Translations under genes and position numbers: made by a program | Shown here: piece by piece, positions 45,945 through 57,928 of the stretch | How the letters are laid out: every line of letters starts with the position of its first letter | How positions within the stretch are numbered: the stretch's first letter is position 1 | Source of the DNA: Diogma glabrata | Taxonomy: Eukaryota > Arthropoda > Insecta > Diptera > Cylindrotomidae | Direction of reading: 5' to 3' | Assembly: GCA_963693315.1 (NCBI GenBank) | Contig: OY856187.1 | Span: forward strand, 71,032,033-71,096,032 | DNA: 64,000 bases | The notes under the pieces: model-generated | Databases searched by the model: none | Seen by the model: only the letters and a program-made list of their open reading frames with translations | Told to the model about the DNA's origin: nothing

Positions 45945-45987
<43 letters not shown>

Positions 45988-46329
45988 TGTGAATTTCGTA
46001 TTATGTAACACCAATTTGGTGAAAATTCAACACAATATTGTGAATCGGACAAGAACAATATAGTTGCTGTCAAAATCACAATTTTGCCCTGTGTTTTGCG
46101 TGTTGATTTTTTATACAAATTTCATCGATTGGCGTAAAAATTAATTTATAACGGAAAATTAAGTCTTTAATAATATTAAATAATCATATTTTTATATAAA
46201 TATCATTAAAACATATTTATTTATTATATATTTTTATTTTATTTTGCATCTTTTAAGATTAAAAAAGTTAGTTGTCAAAAGTACGAATCTAGTACCAAAA
46301 ATCTGTTATAATTTTGTAAAAATTTGTTA

Positions 46330-46620
46330 TAACTTGTTTGACACAAATATAAGTTACAGAATACCACATCATGCCCCAAATTTATTCTTACCCCCGTTCC
46401 ACTCGGCAATCGGCTACCGCAACCAGTCAAACGGTCGAGATCCCACGCTGTCATACTGGCAGATCGCAGAAAGACTTCTTTGTCCGAACTGCATACAAAT
46501 GGAATAGTTTGCCGGAATCCTTAGTCTCAGGTGACTTCAACCCGCAGAGGTTTAAAAAAAGCGTAGGTCTTAAAAGGTATTTATGTGTTGTTGTGACACT
46601 AATTGTAAACCATATAACAC
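46330..46620 (+). pseudogene. LINE ORF2 C-terminal fragment
   Basis: In two frames: SYRIPHHAPNLFLP, then VEIPRCHTGRSQKDFF, RTAYKWNSLPESL, RFKKSVGLKRYL and a tail with TGACACTAATTGTAAACC. The order IPRCRT, then SF...A...WN.LP, then F...V..YL, is the end of many arthropod LINE ORF2 proteins. Not the same family as the LINE just upstream, whose ORF2 ends differently. Confidence 0.6.
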
Positions 46621-48331
46621 AACACATTTTATTCAAAAAAAAAAAAAGTGTTTTCTGGAGGTTGGTAATGCTTGTTCAGAAAGTAAATAACATTTATAAA
46701 AATCAGCACACTTCATTATTTAATTTTTATTATTGTTATAATCTGATAGTTCTTCATTTTAATATACTTTCATTACTTATAATAAGTATATACTACTTAT
46801 ACTTATTATGCTTAAATTTTTATTAATAAATACTAAAGTCACATTGTCAAAACATCAAAATTTTGAAATTCTGACAATTTTTAGAAATAATAAATGATGG
46901 ATAGCGAATTACGTGTTGAGTACGCGAACTAAAATACAATTCTGACTTTTCTAAACCAATTATTTTGTCAGATTTGGATACATGAAATTGTTAGTGTAAT
47001 TTGGTAAATAAAATACGGCATACATTTCTTGATTTATCGGATCTCAGACCTAAATTTAAAAAAATATTTATTTCAGCGTTGCATAGAAGGAAAATGGAGA
47101 ATACGGACACAATTCAGAATTGTGCCATATGTTATTATTTTGATGGTAAATTTAAAAGTCCAAACACTGAAATATTAAAAATTAACTTCAAGAGGGCTGC
47201 CTACTTTGAAACATGCTTGTAAGGGAAGATAATTTTCATGCTTATCTTGATCGTTTTGAAGATTCTAAGTTTCTTCATAATTCATGTAGAGCTAAATAAA
47301 AAATACTTTTTATCAATTTCAGAATATTTTCCACTCCCTAGGGGTGGTGGGGAAGAGAAACAATTTATGTAACTAAAAATAATTCTAGTTTATCGATTAT
47401 AAAACATAAATCTTAAAAAAAAATTTAATAACCGTTTTTATACTTTTTTCGTCTTAGGGGTAGTTTTCACCCCCTAAATAAAATTACAGTGAAAAATTTT
47501 TTTAATACTTTATTAAAAATAAAAAGTAAGAAAAATACTTTCATATCATTTTTTTTTATTTTTTATTATTTCGGGGGTAGTTTTAACCCTATTTTATTAG
47601 CCCACTTGACCCAATATTGGCATATAATTAAATAAATTGAAATTCTTCTTAAATATTCTTGAAAATTGCATTTATTTATAATCTTCGCTTTACATCCACA
47701 AAATAGCAAAAAATACCCTAAAAAGGGGTAGTTTTTGCAGTTTTGAGGGTGTTCTGGAAAAATCCGACATTAAAATCATAATCAGCGACCAAAAATACCC
47801 CCCTACCTTTTTTTCTGAAAATTCATTAACTTTCTCCCGAGATATTGAATATTTTTTATTTTTGGCCAAAAATCAAAAAATTGGCCACTTTCGTGCCATG
47901 TCCGGAAACTAGAAGTTGTTTAAAGTACTTCTGCACACCTTTTTTGACGAATTAAAAAAAGTTTTAGGTTGATCTGAGACTATTGTCAATTAGTTATGTG
48001 TGATTTTACTTCCTTTCTTGTATTATGTGTTTGTTTATTATTTTGTAATTCACCTTGTTCCTCTTATAAAAATAAAATAAAAGAAAAATAAACGATTTTT
48101 TTGTATAAATATATATGTATAAGGCAGATGATCTACAAAACTTTCTTGTTTTCTTTAAAATACGTGCTGAAGGTCGTTGATTTGTGTGCCTGTTTGTCAT
48201 TCTATTGGACAACGATTCTACCTTCGAAGTCAGTACCTTTTCGTAACAGTTATATGGTTTAATAAAGACCAAAGGCTAGTCCTCATTAATATATACATAC
48301 ATTTGATTATTGAGGGAACTCGAATTATGGT
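46621..48331. other. No gene seen; repeat with AGGGGTAGTTTTCACCCC words
   Basis: 46621-47330 has no recognised feature (a 73-residue frame at 47001 with CAICYYFDGKFKSPN is unassigned). At about 47330-47860, AGGGGTGG, AGGGGTAGTTTTCACCCCC and GGGGGTAGTTTTAACCC recur at roughly 120-bp intervals and then AAAGGGGTAGTTTTTGCAG, an irregular dispersed repeat. 47900-48331 is featureless. Confidence 0.45.
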
Positions 48332-48430
48332 AATAACGGTGGCATTGTTGGAGATTGATGCACTCCCGATTCTTACGTCTCAATAACAGTGGCATTGTTG
48401 GAGATTGATGCACTCCCGATTCTTACGTCT
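48332..48430. repeat. 50-bp tandem duplication
   Basis: Two units at 48332-48381 and 48382-48430 share GTGGCATTGTTGGAGATTGA and TGCACTCCCGATTCTTACGT, with one difference near the start (AACGG versus AACAG). Confidence 0.9.
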
Positions 48431-48965
48431 CTGGATACAGACAAATCGGGATATTACACAAATGAAGGAAGATTGGAATAAATAAATAGACAAATAAATA
48501 GATTGGATAATATTGGATACATTTGGACTTTCTATCAGCCGAACAAAACGCAACACATTAAGCTAAGTTTTATTTTCATTTATTTTTAAATATATATATG
48601 TTTTCTATAAAATTCGATTTATAAATTATTAGAAGACCATCATGGTCTTGTAGGTTTTTTTTAACGATAGAGATTTTCTTGGGTAAAGGCCATATTGGTT
48701 TCCTTTTTTTTTTAATATATACATCCCGGATTATAACTGAATCCCAGATTAAGTTATAACAAATCCATTCCTCAAAACACATTTTATAGTTTTTCCCACG
48801 ACCTCATGCAAAAGTAACATATTCTATACAATCAAGTACTCACGAAAATTGACAATATCATTTAACTGTACGTTATTATAACAAACGTGTTTCTTATAAA
48901 TTTTAAACTTTTGTTTCACTTTTTAGTAGTCTAGTGCTTACTTTTTGACATATCACAAGTTTTAT
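48431..48965. other. No gene seen
   Basis: AT-rich sequence without recognisable motifs up to the LINE that begins near 48966. Confidence 0.4.
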
Positions 48966-48974
48966 TTTTCACGT

Positions 48975-49504
48975 AACAGAAATTTCCATCCAATCAACGA
49001 CAAAAGCTTGTACACCATCTGACATCTTGCCTACTAATATTGAGCCCATTGTTGACCCTTTCAAAAATATAACTCTTCGCAAAAAATCTAAATGTGTTTC
49101 TGTCCGACCCTTTAATTAATAATTTTGTTCTCAATCCTGGTCCTACCAATTCTGACCCCATTAACATTTCTTCCTCTCCTACTCTTAATGTTGTTCCCCC
49201 TCTTAGGCAAATATTTGTTTCCCGGCTTCACCTTTTGTCTACTAACGATCGAGTCGTTGATTATATCAAATCTAAACTAAGAGATAATTACTTCAACGAT
49301 ACGGATTTTCAATTGATTAATGTAAAAAAATAACAAGCTCTGGTAGTAGTGCTGCGTCCTTTAAAATCGGTGTTCTTGAAGCCATGTTCGATTGTCTATT
49401 GTCTCCAATAACACGGCCTAGTAATACTTTCGTTCAGCAATTTGTTAGAAAGCACAGAGCGAATACAGTAGCATTACCATCTAACGAGGCGCCAAAAAAC
49501 TAAA
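48975..49504 (+). pseudogene. LINE ORF1 C-terminal part, frameshifted
   Basis: Frames give CTPSDILPTNIEPIVDPFK, then LNPGPTNSDPI, then RQIFVSRLHLLSTNDRVVDY and FQLINVKK, and after a frameshift in a run of A near 49331, SAASFKIGVLEAMFDCLLS, NTFVQQFVRKHRANT and stop. The IFVSRL...V.DY...ASFKIGV domain matches the C-terminal domain of the ORF1 at 42460-42640. No PHD finger is preserved. Confidence 0.65.
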
Positions 49505-52336
49505 GTGCCTGTCCCTTTACTATCAGAACGTAGGGGATCTTAGGTCTAAGGTTTCAAGTATTTATTTGAAGTCTCAAATGCTTCCGTTTGATGTTTTTGC
49601 ATTAACCGAGACTAATTTAAATAATACTTTTAATAACAACGAACTTTTCTCGTCTGAATTTAATGTTTCTAGACGCGATGGTGACTCCGATGGTTCAGAA
49701 TCGTTAGGTCGCGGTGTTCTTTTGGCGGATCGTAGTGTGTATGACAGTTCTTTGTTTCGTATTCCTGGCACTGAACATTTGGAATTATTATGCGTCAAAA
49801 TAAATGCGGGACGGGGGAACATATATATTGTTAATTGCTATATACGTCCGTGTATAGTCCTATCGAGAAATACCAAGAGTTTTTAAACGTGGTGGAATTC
49901 GTAAACAATTTACTAAACACCACAGATGATTTGCTTATCTGTGGTGACTTTAATTTCTCTGGTTTGCGGTGGATTCCGTCGGAGGGTGAAACAGATTTTG
50001 TTGCATGTAATGCTTCGTCCGCAAAGGAAACATTATTTGTTGACAGCCTTTTGGCTTGTAGTCTCCTACAGATACGTGATGTTAAAAATAATTTAAATAG
50101 ACAGCTAGATTTAATTTTCATTGGTAAGGTAAATAATTGTCTTGTTTCAGAAAGTACTCACACCCTGTCCATTATTGATAATTACCTTCCTCCACTTTCA
50201 CTGGTTTTTTCTTTTGAGAATGGTGTTATTATTACGGTAGAGTCAGAAAACTCACATAAATTTAATTTTCGAAAAGCAGATTTCAATAAACTTAATCATT
50301 TGATTAGCAACATTAATTTTAATTTTATATCAGAAACTGATAATAACGTAAACGAAATTTGCTCTAATTTTTAGAACAAAATTTTCGAATGCCTTCTGCA
50401 ATGTGTCCCGTTTACGGCACATAAAAACTTTTCTTCGTCTCCTCCTTAAAGGAAAAGTAAGCTGTGGAACAAGTATTTGATTTCTAGATCTCAGTCTGAT
50501 TATTATCAATATCTAAATACCTGCAATGAATTTTCTATACTTTGTGAGAGTCTATATTCTGATTATATTCATCAAATGCAATTCGACTTAATACGTGATC
50601 CTAAACGGTTTTGGCAATTTGTTAATAGTAAAAAAATACAGATGGATATCCTCCTACGTTAATATATCTAAATAATTCCTCTAATGATCCCAAAATCATT
50701 TCCAATTTGTTTGCAAATTTTTTCAGTGTAGCATTTTCAGAAAATACCTCTGAGCCTGATGAAAACTATTTCAGTTATTTAAACAACTCTCCTCAAACTT
50801 CTTTAATAGCAATTAATATTGACTGCGAATCAGTTCGAGATAAAATCAATAATTTAAGGGAAGACTTTTCTTCAGGTCCCGATGGGCTACCTGCAATAGT
50901 TTTAAAAAAATGCATTGATGGTTTGGCGCAGCCTTTAACCTTGCTTTTTCAAAGATCCATTTCTTCTGGCATTTTTCCTTCTTTGTGGAAGAGTTCTTTT
51001 ATAGTACCCGTTCATATAAAGGGTAGCAAAGCTGACATTGTAAATTATAGGCCAATTGCCAAAATATCGTCTATCCCAAAATTATTTGAAAGTGTAATTT
51101 TTGATTATCTTTATTCTTGTTGTGAACCGATTTTTTCATCGCATCAGCACGGATTTCTTCAGGGGAAATCTACAACCGCTAACCTCACCGAATTTGTCTC
51201 TAGCACCATAAAGTCCATGGAATTAGGTTTTGAACTAGATACTATTGCTACTGACTTTAGTAAAGCTTTTGACAAATTGTCACATGAATTAATATTATTT
51301 AAGCTTCGCGCTTTAGGCTTCCCAACTCACATTGTAAATTGGTTTAGCTCATATCGAAAAGACCGTCATTATCTTGTCCGCTTTAGATCAGCCTTCTCTG
51401 AGCCTTTTATGGCTAAATCAGGGGTACCTCAAGGTAGTCATTTAGGACCACTGATTTTCATTTTAGCTATTAATGATGTTTCATTTGTTATTAAAAACTC
51501 TAAAATTTTAGTATATGCTGATGATATGAAAATTTCCCGTAATATTTCATCTACCTTGGACTCAAATATTCTACAGAGCGATTTAAATAATTTCTTTACG
51601 TGGTGCACCAAAAATTTCTTGGAACTAAATGTTTCTAAATGCCAAACGATTACATTTTCCAGGAAATAATATAAACTACCTACTCGCAGTTATACTATCA
51701 ATGGCGATATAATATCAAGAGCGCATTTGATTAGAGACTTAGGCGTTTTATGTGATAGTGAGCTTAATTTTAGATCCCATATCAACAACATTGTAAGTCG
51801 GCCCAACTCAGCACTTGGTTTCATTAAACGAAGGTCTAAAGAATTTTCTGACCCTTATGTCACCAGGGCTCTCTATTTAACCAGTTAGACCACTGCTTGA
51901 ATATGCTTCTCAAGTCTGGTCACCTTACCACCACGTACATATCAATAGAATTGAAGCTGACCAACGCAGATTTTTGCGTTTTGCCCTTAGAGGTTTTCCT
52001 TGGGCTGATTCATACAACTTGCCTCCATATCTGGATCGACTTAGTCTTCTTGGTTTGCACAGTCTGCAGAAACGTCGTGAAATAGCTGACGTTATTTTTG
52101 TCCATCAAATTTTGACTGGCGCAGTTAATTCCTCAATTTTAGAATTCATAAACATTCATATTAATTATCGCGCAACTAGGTATGTTTCTTTATTCAAAAT
52201 TGATTTCCATCACACAGATTATGGTAGAAATGAGCCTATCACAAGAATGCTACAGAACGCGAATAAAAATGCTCAAAACATCGATTTCCATCACAGTAGA
52301 TATAAGATAAAAAAATTACTATATTCGAATCAATGA
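49500..52336 (+). pseudogene. LINE ORF2: endonuclease and reverse transcriptase, multiply broken
   Basis: The endonuclease begins LSLYYQNVGDLRSKVSSIYL, with FALTETNLNN (Glu), a frameshift near 49855, LICGDFNFSGLRW and SIIDNYLPPLSLV. A TAG at 50372 and TAA near 50446 follow, then KRFWQFVNSKK and a shift near 50640. The RT block 50707-51669 is open: SSGPDGLPAIVLKKC, YRPIAKISSIPKLFE, FSKAFDKLSHELI, SGVPQGSHLGPLIF, VYADDMKIS, NVSKCQTITFSRK and stop. After it come IRDLGVLCDSELNF, another shift near 51885, RPLLEYASQVWSPYH, FLRFALRGF and the end at 52336 (KIKKLLYSNQ). RT catalytic residues remain but the frame has at least six breaks. Confidence 0.9.
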
Positions 52337-52564
52337 TAACTGATAACTCGACAAGTGCTCTCTGCATGATATCTTTTTATAATTCTAATATTTTACTTTT
52401 TAATTTGTAACTAATTACACACAATCAAATCGATTGTAAGCTCTTTTAATGTGTATTCATGTTTTGTCTTATGTAGATTTCATAAGAAAAGAAAATCTAC
52501 CTATTTTTAAGTTTTATTTTTATTTTTAAAGTGTAACAGCAAGAGCCATACGCTTAATAAAATA

Positions 52565-52826
52565 CTTCTTCTTTTTTGTTTTTGACTATTGCTTTTTGCG
52601 TGATTTTTGTATTTTTAAAGTGCCTTTGTGCCTTTGCGTTTATTTACAGATTTTTTCTCTTTGTACGAGTGCGTATTTTTGTTTTAACCTTTCTACTTGT
52701 ATTAAGTATTGTGGCTTCTTTGCATGTTGTTCTCTTCCATCCTACTAACACTACAACTGAGCCTTGTCTGTGACAAAGTGAATTCATAGTAGCGATATGA
52801 AATTATTCCAATCATTTATCTATCTA
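52565..52826. other. Intergenic between LINE and CACTA-like element
   Basis: No recognised feature; a TA dinucleotide at 52825-52826 borders the CACTA-like left end. Confidence 0.4.
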
Positions 52827-53363
52827 CACGGTTAGAAATAAGTCGTGAATTTCAACTGCTTGCGAGTTATGCCAGCGCGAACTTACCTTTAATGTGTGCA
52901 AAATATTAAACTATCAGCCGTTTATTGAAAACGTTTCTTTAAACCACACTTAAGACGTCATTTTTGATTCTATAACATAATAAGTTTAACAAACATTTAT
53001 TTTAAATCTTAGTTCTCACACGAGACTTAAATTTGACTAGTTTGGGGGGTCAATTTTCTCTAGTTATTCTCGTGATAAAAGTTACTTCGAAGTATTCCAA
53101 TTTATAAATTTTATTACCATTATTTTAAACGAACTTGGGCCGTAAAATATTGGCTGGTGGTAGTTGTTCAAGGATTTCAAAATATTTAAATAAAAAACAA
53201 TTTTCTGTTGAATTACATTTATTGATTTCAGTTTTGTATAAACTATAATGCGTAATTATAAACTATAATGCGTTCAGCGTATTATAATTGTATTATAATT
53301 GTATAAATTTTATACATTTATGTATACATATACATATATTTATTTATTTTAATTTGAATATTT

Positions 53364-55775
53364 TTAGGAAATTCGTATTTTAGATATAATATAATATTCA
53401 TTGCCAACCTTATTTAAACTAAAAGTATTTTTATATTTCAAATTGTTTATGTTAACAACATCATAAACGTCATTTTCAGTCGGAATAATGTGAAAGGCTT
53501 GTAAATTGTCTCTAAAGGATAATGTAACATATTTTAAACTCAAAATATAATAATCATTATCAACGCTAAATATTTTCAATAGTTTGAGAAAATGCGGAGT
53601 TGGAGAATCAGATTTAACTATAAAAAGTCCTTCTCTATATTCTGCAGTATGATAGAGGTACTTTAAAAAATGAAAATTTGTTAAACTTTTGTCTGTTAAT
53701 GCTTTCGATATTATATCAATATAAAATTGGTCGGACGTATTGGTTTTATCTATTTGAAATTTAATTTCCGATTGCAATTCGAAATTCAAAGACATATTTT
53801 CTTGATATTTATAGCTTAGCATTTTACACACATTTATATAATTTTTTTGAGCATTCGAGAAAGATTTAAATACATTGTGCTTTCCTTCAAAGCGCATACA
53901 CCAAATATTTATTAGTGGACCTATTTTTCTTATAATGTTGGGGTAATGTATCATAAAATGATGTTTTGGTTTTATTTTTTTATTCGGAAATTCTTTCACT
54001 AATTTGGAATGATGTTCATATATTAAAGATTCTAGCTCAATTATCCAGCGTTTTTCTATTTTTCGAGAAAAAATTATTGCCATACATCGGATTAACAGAA
54101 CAATTACCTCACACTTTGCAGATAAGTCTGTCTCATTATTTGTGAAAATGTCGATGAAAATCAATGGAGTATTGACAATTAATGCCCATGTTTGTGCTGC
54201 TCTTTGACCTATTGAATTATAAGATTTGTCCAGAATCACAGATGATGGGAAATTTTTTCTCTCCAGAAAACCAAAATTAAATGAATTTATTCGGTCATTA
54301 ATTTCTTTTAAGGACTTGAAATATTTATTTTCTAATAAATAGGAGAAGAATAAATTTAATTCCATTTGGACTACACCTTCTAAAAGATCATGCATTACAT
54401 CAACTGAAGGTGCATCATATATATGAAAGTATTCTAATTCATTAAACACACATTTTCCTTTAATTCCAAAGGAATGGTTTTTATCCGGATTCTGAGACAA
54501 TACTTTTAAATTTTCTTCGTAAGATGCTTTAGTTCGCATTTCCACGTCAGCCTCTCTGAAAGAATCTTGAATGCCATTAATAGAACAATAACAGTGTCTA
54601 CAAAAGAAATCGACATTAAAACTTTCCAAATGACAATAAAGTTGGTTTGCTCCTAAATTATCTGCACTTATTCCTACGAGAGTTCCTTTTACGCGTATAT
54701 TTTTGTTATTAATAATATAATGAATTCCATGGGATTCTAAAGTTTTTAAATCTTTAATTAATGGTCCTAGAATTTCATTGAAGCCAATTTGTTTTAAATC
54801 AGTTGAATAAAATAATGTTACTAAATGTATGTGTCCTAACATACTGTTGTAATATTGAGGTAAATTCCTTATTATAAAGTAAATCGCCCCTATCTTATGA
54901 ATTCCTTTTTTCGATCCCAAAGGATTAACAGTTTCGAATTCATCGAAATACAATTGAATTTGTAAAACCAAATCAGAGGAATTAAGTAATTTGTTAGTTT
55001 TAAAAAAGGACCCATCTTCTAAGTTTTCAAAGTGACTTATATTAGGATTGCGTTTTAGAATAATTTTTTGAACTTTGTCTGTTGATAATATATAACTGAG
55101 ACTATTTAGAATTGGTATATACATATAAGTATTTAGGGCTGGAGTATTAATAAACATATTTAAACCCGAATCCCACTTTCGCTCATATCTTTGAAATATA
55201 GTTATTTCTTTAGGTTCTGGAACGGTGTTAAAAGCACGTTTTCTTCTTTTGTATGTGGTTTCTTCTCTAGAAAAAATTGTATTAAGTTCTTGTTCAGTCT
55301 TAACAATTTCATCTCGACAAGCATTGGGATTATCTTTATTATCATGAATAATTTTCCTAATAGTAAAGAATAAATGTTGTAGAAGATTTTTGACATTTTG
55401 AATTATAAAGTTTAGAGTACTATTCGAAATAACTAAGACACACAATTCACCAAGAAACTTTGTTAAAATTTCCTCGACTTCGTTTTGAATGTCAAATTGA
55501 TTGGGTATTGGTAACTCTTGAGAATCGGGTATACTATGAGATAAAATTTGGGTGTTTCCTCCGATATTTTCCTCATCATTAATAGTTTTGTTTAAACAAT
55601 TAGACATATGATTTTTAAGACCATTACTAGACCGAAAAGCTTTACCACATCCATGGTAACCGCATACTATTTCCACACCCGCATTTTCTCGAAAGCAATG
55701 CTCTTGTTTAAGATGAGAGACATATAATTTTACTGTGCCCAGTTTAAAGTCACATAAAAAGCATTTCACAGTCAT
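53364..55775 (-). CDS. CACTA-like transposase with N-terminal C2H2 zinc fingers
   Basis: 803 residues from the ATG at 55775 (the frame extends to a TTG at 55808). Residues about 5-58 carry C2H2-type fingers: CFLCDFKL.....HLKQEH and CGYHGCGKAFRSSNGLKNHM. The body is a TNP2/Transposase_21-like DDE domain: LVGISADNLGANQLYCHLES (first Asp, near residue 373) followed by DFFCRHCYCS, then SVDVMHDLLEGVVQMELNLF (second Asp, near 457), then MRFEGKHNVFKSF (Glu, near 628). The D.MHD.LEGV and RFE.KH blocks are recurrent in animal proteins of this group. The frame is intact with no stop, so it could be functional. Acts as nuclear cut-and-paste recombinase. Assignment to CACTA/EnSpm is from motif memory; a related DDE superfamily is possible. 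Confidence 0.8.
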   Translation of the reverse strand: MTVKCFLCDFKLGTVKLYVSHLKQEHCFRENAGVEIVCGYHGCGKAFRSSNGLKNHMSNCLNKTINDEENIGGNTQILSHSIPDSQELPIPNQFDIQNEVEEILTKFLGELCVLVISNSTLNFIIQNVKNLLQHLFFTIRKIIHDNKDNPNACRDEIVKTEQELNTIFSREETTYKRRKRAFNTVPEPKEITIFQRYERKWDSGLNMFINTPALNTYMYIPILNSLSYILSTDKVQKIILKRNPNISHFENLEDGSFFKTNKLLNSSDLVLQIQLYFDEFETVNPLGSKKGIHKIGAIYFIIRNLPQYYNSMLGHIHLVTLFYSTDLKQIGFNEILGPLIKDLKTLESHGIHYIINNKNIRVKGTLVGISADNLGANQLYCHLESFNVDFFCRHCYCSINGIQDSFREADVEMRTKASYEENLKVLSQNPDKNHSFGIKGKCVFNELEYFHIYDAPSVDVMHDLLEGVVQMELNLFFSYLLENKYFKSLKEINDRINSFNFGFLERKNFPSSVILDKSYNSIGQRAAQTWALIVNTPLIFIDIFTNNETDLSAKCEVIVLLIRCMAIIFSRKIEKRWIIELESLIYEHHSKLVKEFPNKKIKPKHHFMIHYPNIIRKIGPLINIWCMRFEGKHNVFKSFSNAQKNYINVCKMLSYKYQENMSLNFELQSEIKFQIDKTNTSDQFYIDIISKALTDKSLTNFHFLKYLYHTAEYREGLFIVKSDSPTPHFLKLLKIFSVDNDYYILSLKYVTLSFRDNLQAFHIIPTENDVYDVVNINNLKYKNTFSLNKVGNEYYIISKIRIS

Positions 55776-55927
55776 GTTATTTAAAGAAATAATAGTAAAC
55801 TTAAACAATATAAATATAAAACAGTTGTTTAAAGTAAATTATAGTAAAATTATAATAATAATGCAAAAAAGGAATAAAATAAATAAATAAAATGGAATAT
55901 ATAGTTTTAAAATATATTTTCAATAAA

Positions 55928-57928
55928 TTAAATGCCAGGGTTTAATAAACTGTGACAGTATTTTACGGTAGTTGGTAATTTTGAATTAGGTATTTCAAAT
56001 ATATAGTGCTGAATATACTTGTAAAAGTTTTCAAGATTTTCGTCGTATTTAATATTAAATACGTAATGGGACTTAAATAATAAATTTATCGCGTCTACTA
56101 TTGAATTGTTTGTCGGCATTAATTTATTGTCCAATGAAATATAAAACCTTGAAATATTCGACTTAGTTTCACCTTGTGCCACAATAGTTAAATCTTGATA
56201 ACCTTCAATTTTGTCGTTAATCCCTATAAATCGAATAATTTTGTTGCAGGCCGTCTTTAGGTCGCAACGATTTTTTGCTCCTCGTCCTTTTTGAGTTGGT
56301 GGTAGTAGGTTAATAGATAAAATATTATTAGAATATCAGGACCCCAGTCTGTTAACAAAAACAAAAATAAATAAAAAATATTTATCGGTTTACCCACATC
56401 TGCTTAATCGTTTGAGGCCGCATACCTTTAAATATGTCTGTAATAAGTTTATTTTTCCCGATGTCTTCCGATGTGTTTTTAATTTTGTTACAAAATGCCA
56501 GCGTAAAGTTAGTTCTAAGATTATTATGCTTATCAGGAAAAAGCTTCTCAAAATCGTTATGTATCTAGAATAAAAGTTAGAAGAAAAGACCTTAAATGAA
56601 ATTTCCATATTAATTAAATTTTATAAAAAGGCTTACCAATGAGTATGTGTCTGTAAAACGTGGATATTCTAATAAAATAAGTGCTGAATTATTTGAATGA
56701 ACGTATTCTCGTCTAGTTTGGAAAGTTACACTCATATCACTGATAATTTTTTCTTTTTGAAGTTTTGGATCAAGGAATTTCAAATTTTCCTTGATTTCTA
56801 AAATCTCAATTTGATCTTCCTCAGATATTGGATTGCAATTTACGAGCTGTTGATTAAGAGCAGAGTTTTGATTATTTCTTGTTTCACTAAACACGGTTCT
56901 TTTCCTTGCTTCTACTTTGTTTAGGGTTTTAAGCCTATTACCCATCCATCCACCTTTATTTATAGGATCGTAAACAGTTTCCTATTTTTTTTAAATAAAA
57001 TTTTATTATTATATTATTAAATTAATTAGAGCATTCAGTTATTCGATAATTTGAGTTATCCGAATTCCATGTAGATAATTTTAAATTGGTACTTACATAG
57101 CCCTCTTGCCCGATACCCCTGGCTCTTAAAGTTGGAAATAACTGAACAGCACATTTAGCCCAAGTAATTTTTTCTTGCTTTCTGGGATGTGGCCTAACCG
57201 AAATTAAATGGTTTCTAATTATATTGATAACATATCGTCGATCTTTGTCACTCAATTTTTCAGTTTCTTCATAATTTTTTAGAAGGGTTGCTCCATTAAC
57301 CAGAATTTTATTTTGGACAGCAAAATATAATTTTAAATCCTAAATAAATTAAAAACATATAAGAAAACTTTTGATTCTATGATTTTAATACCTACCCTTA
57401 ATACTTGAACTTCCAAAAAGTCTGGTTTTTTCCAGTCATCTGGGTTGTAATCACTATTATTTGTTATTGTCGTAGCAACGGATGCACTAGATGTTGACGG
57501 AGTATTCACAAAAACGTTTTGAATTGTATTAAACGAAATATCACTTAGCACCACATGAACTTGTCTAATTTCCAACAACCCCACATTACACTGACGACTG
57601 TACACGAATTCCTCAAATAAGTTTTGATTGATTTCAATACTGTTCTCATCAAATATTTGTAAAATAATGTCAGCAGAGATGTTCCAAAATACACGTGCTT
57701 TAAAATCAAAGAACAAAAAATCTTATTTAACCGTATCACAAACTGTTTATGATATAACAAAACTGGCACATTTTAAATATATTCACCTGCATACAAAACA
57801 TCCATATAAGTTGGAAAATTATAATCGTTATTAAAATTTACTTTAACGTACTGTTTGTCGGATTGATACTGCAAAGTTAAAAGAACTGACCCAATCTGCA
57901 CATCATTAATATGAGATGATGAACTCAT
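55928..57928 (-). CDS. CACTA-like element accessory protein, spliced, last exon frame doubtful
   Basis: Exons fit on the minus strand with GT-AG introns: 57928-57787 (MSSSSHINDVQIGSVLL), 57697-57396 (RVFWNISADIILQIF to FLEVQVLR), 57339-57097 (DLKLYFAVQNKILVNGATLL, DKDRRYVINIIRNHLI), 56981-56637 (ETVYDPINKGGWMG to FTDTYSLV, including TFQTRREYVHS), 56564-56394 (IHNDFEKLFPDKHNN to QTIKQMW). Phases agree: 444, 243, 345 and 171 nt. A last exon to 55928 reads LLPPTQKGRGAKNRC, then LTIVAQGETKSNISRFY, ending LLNPGI, but it needs a frame change near 56320, so either a splice site is misplaced or the gene is damaged. About 520 residues. Proteins of this make-up often neighbour such transposases; their role is unknown. 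It lies upstream of, and in the same direction as, the transposase. Confidence 0.65.

Larger units (their letters stand above)
41483..45984 (+). mobile_element. Nearly intact two-ORF LINE (CR1/Jockey group) with poly-A tail
   Basis: A 4.5-kb non-LTR retrotransposon: about 414 bp of candidate 5' UTR, a PHD-finger ORF1, an endonuclease-RT ORF2, a short 3' UTR with AATAAA at 45944-45949 and a run of 38 A (45947-45984). Candidate target-site duplications ATATTGTAAATT (41471-41482) and ATATTGTGAATT (45984-45995, sharing one A with the tail) differ at one of 12 positions and set the proposed 5' end. The intact ORF2 and long pure A tail suggest a young insertion. Confidence 0.85.
48966..52564 (+). 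mobile_element. Decayed LINE of the CR1/Jockey group
   Basis: 5'-truncated copy with the end of ORF1, all of a broken ORF2 and a 3' UTR ending AAAATCTACCTATTTT, AAGTTTTATTTTT, GCCATACGCTTAATAAAA at about 52564. The 3' UTR contains complementary GTAGATTT / AAATCTAC words that can form a hairpin. A tail fragment of the same family lies at 33102-33202. Related to but distinct from the LINE at 41483. Confidence 0.85.

Noticed and set aside
41471..45995. Certain target-site duplication for the LINE
   Set aside because: The 12-bp match has one mismatch and the word also recurs near 46030, so I list it only as a candidate.
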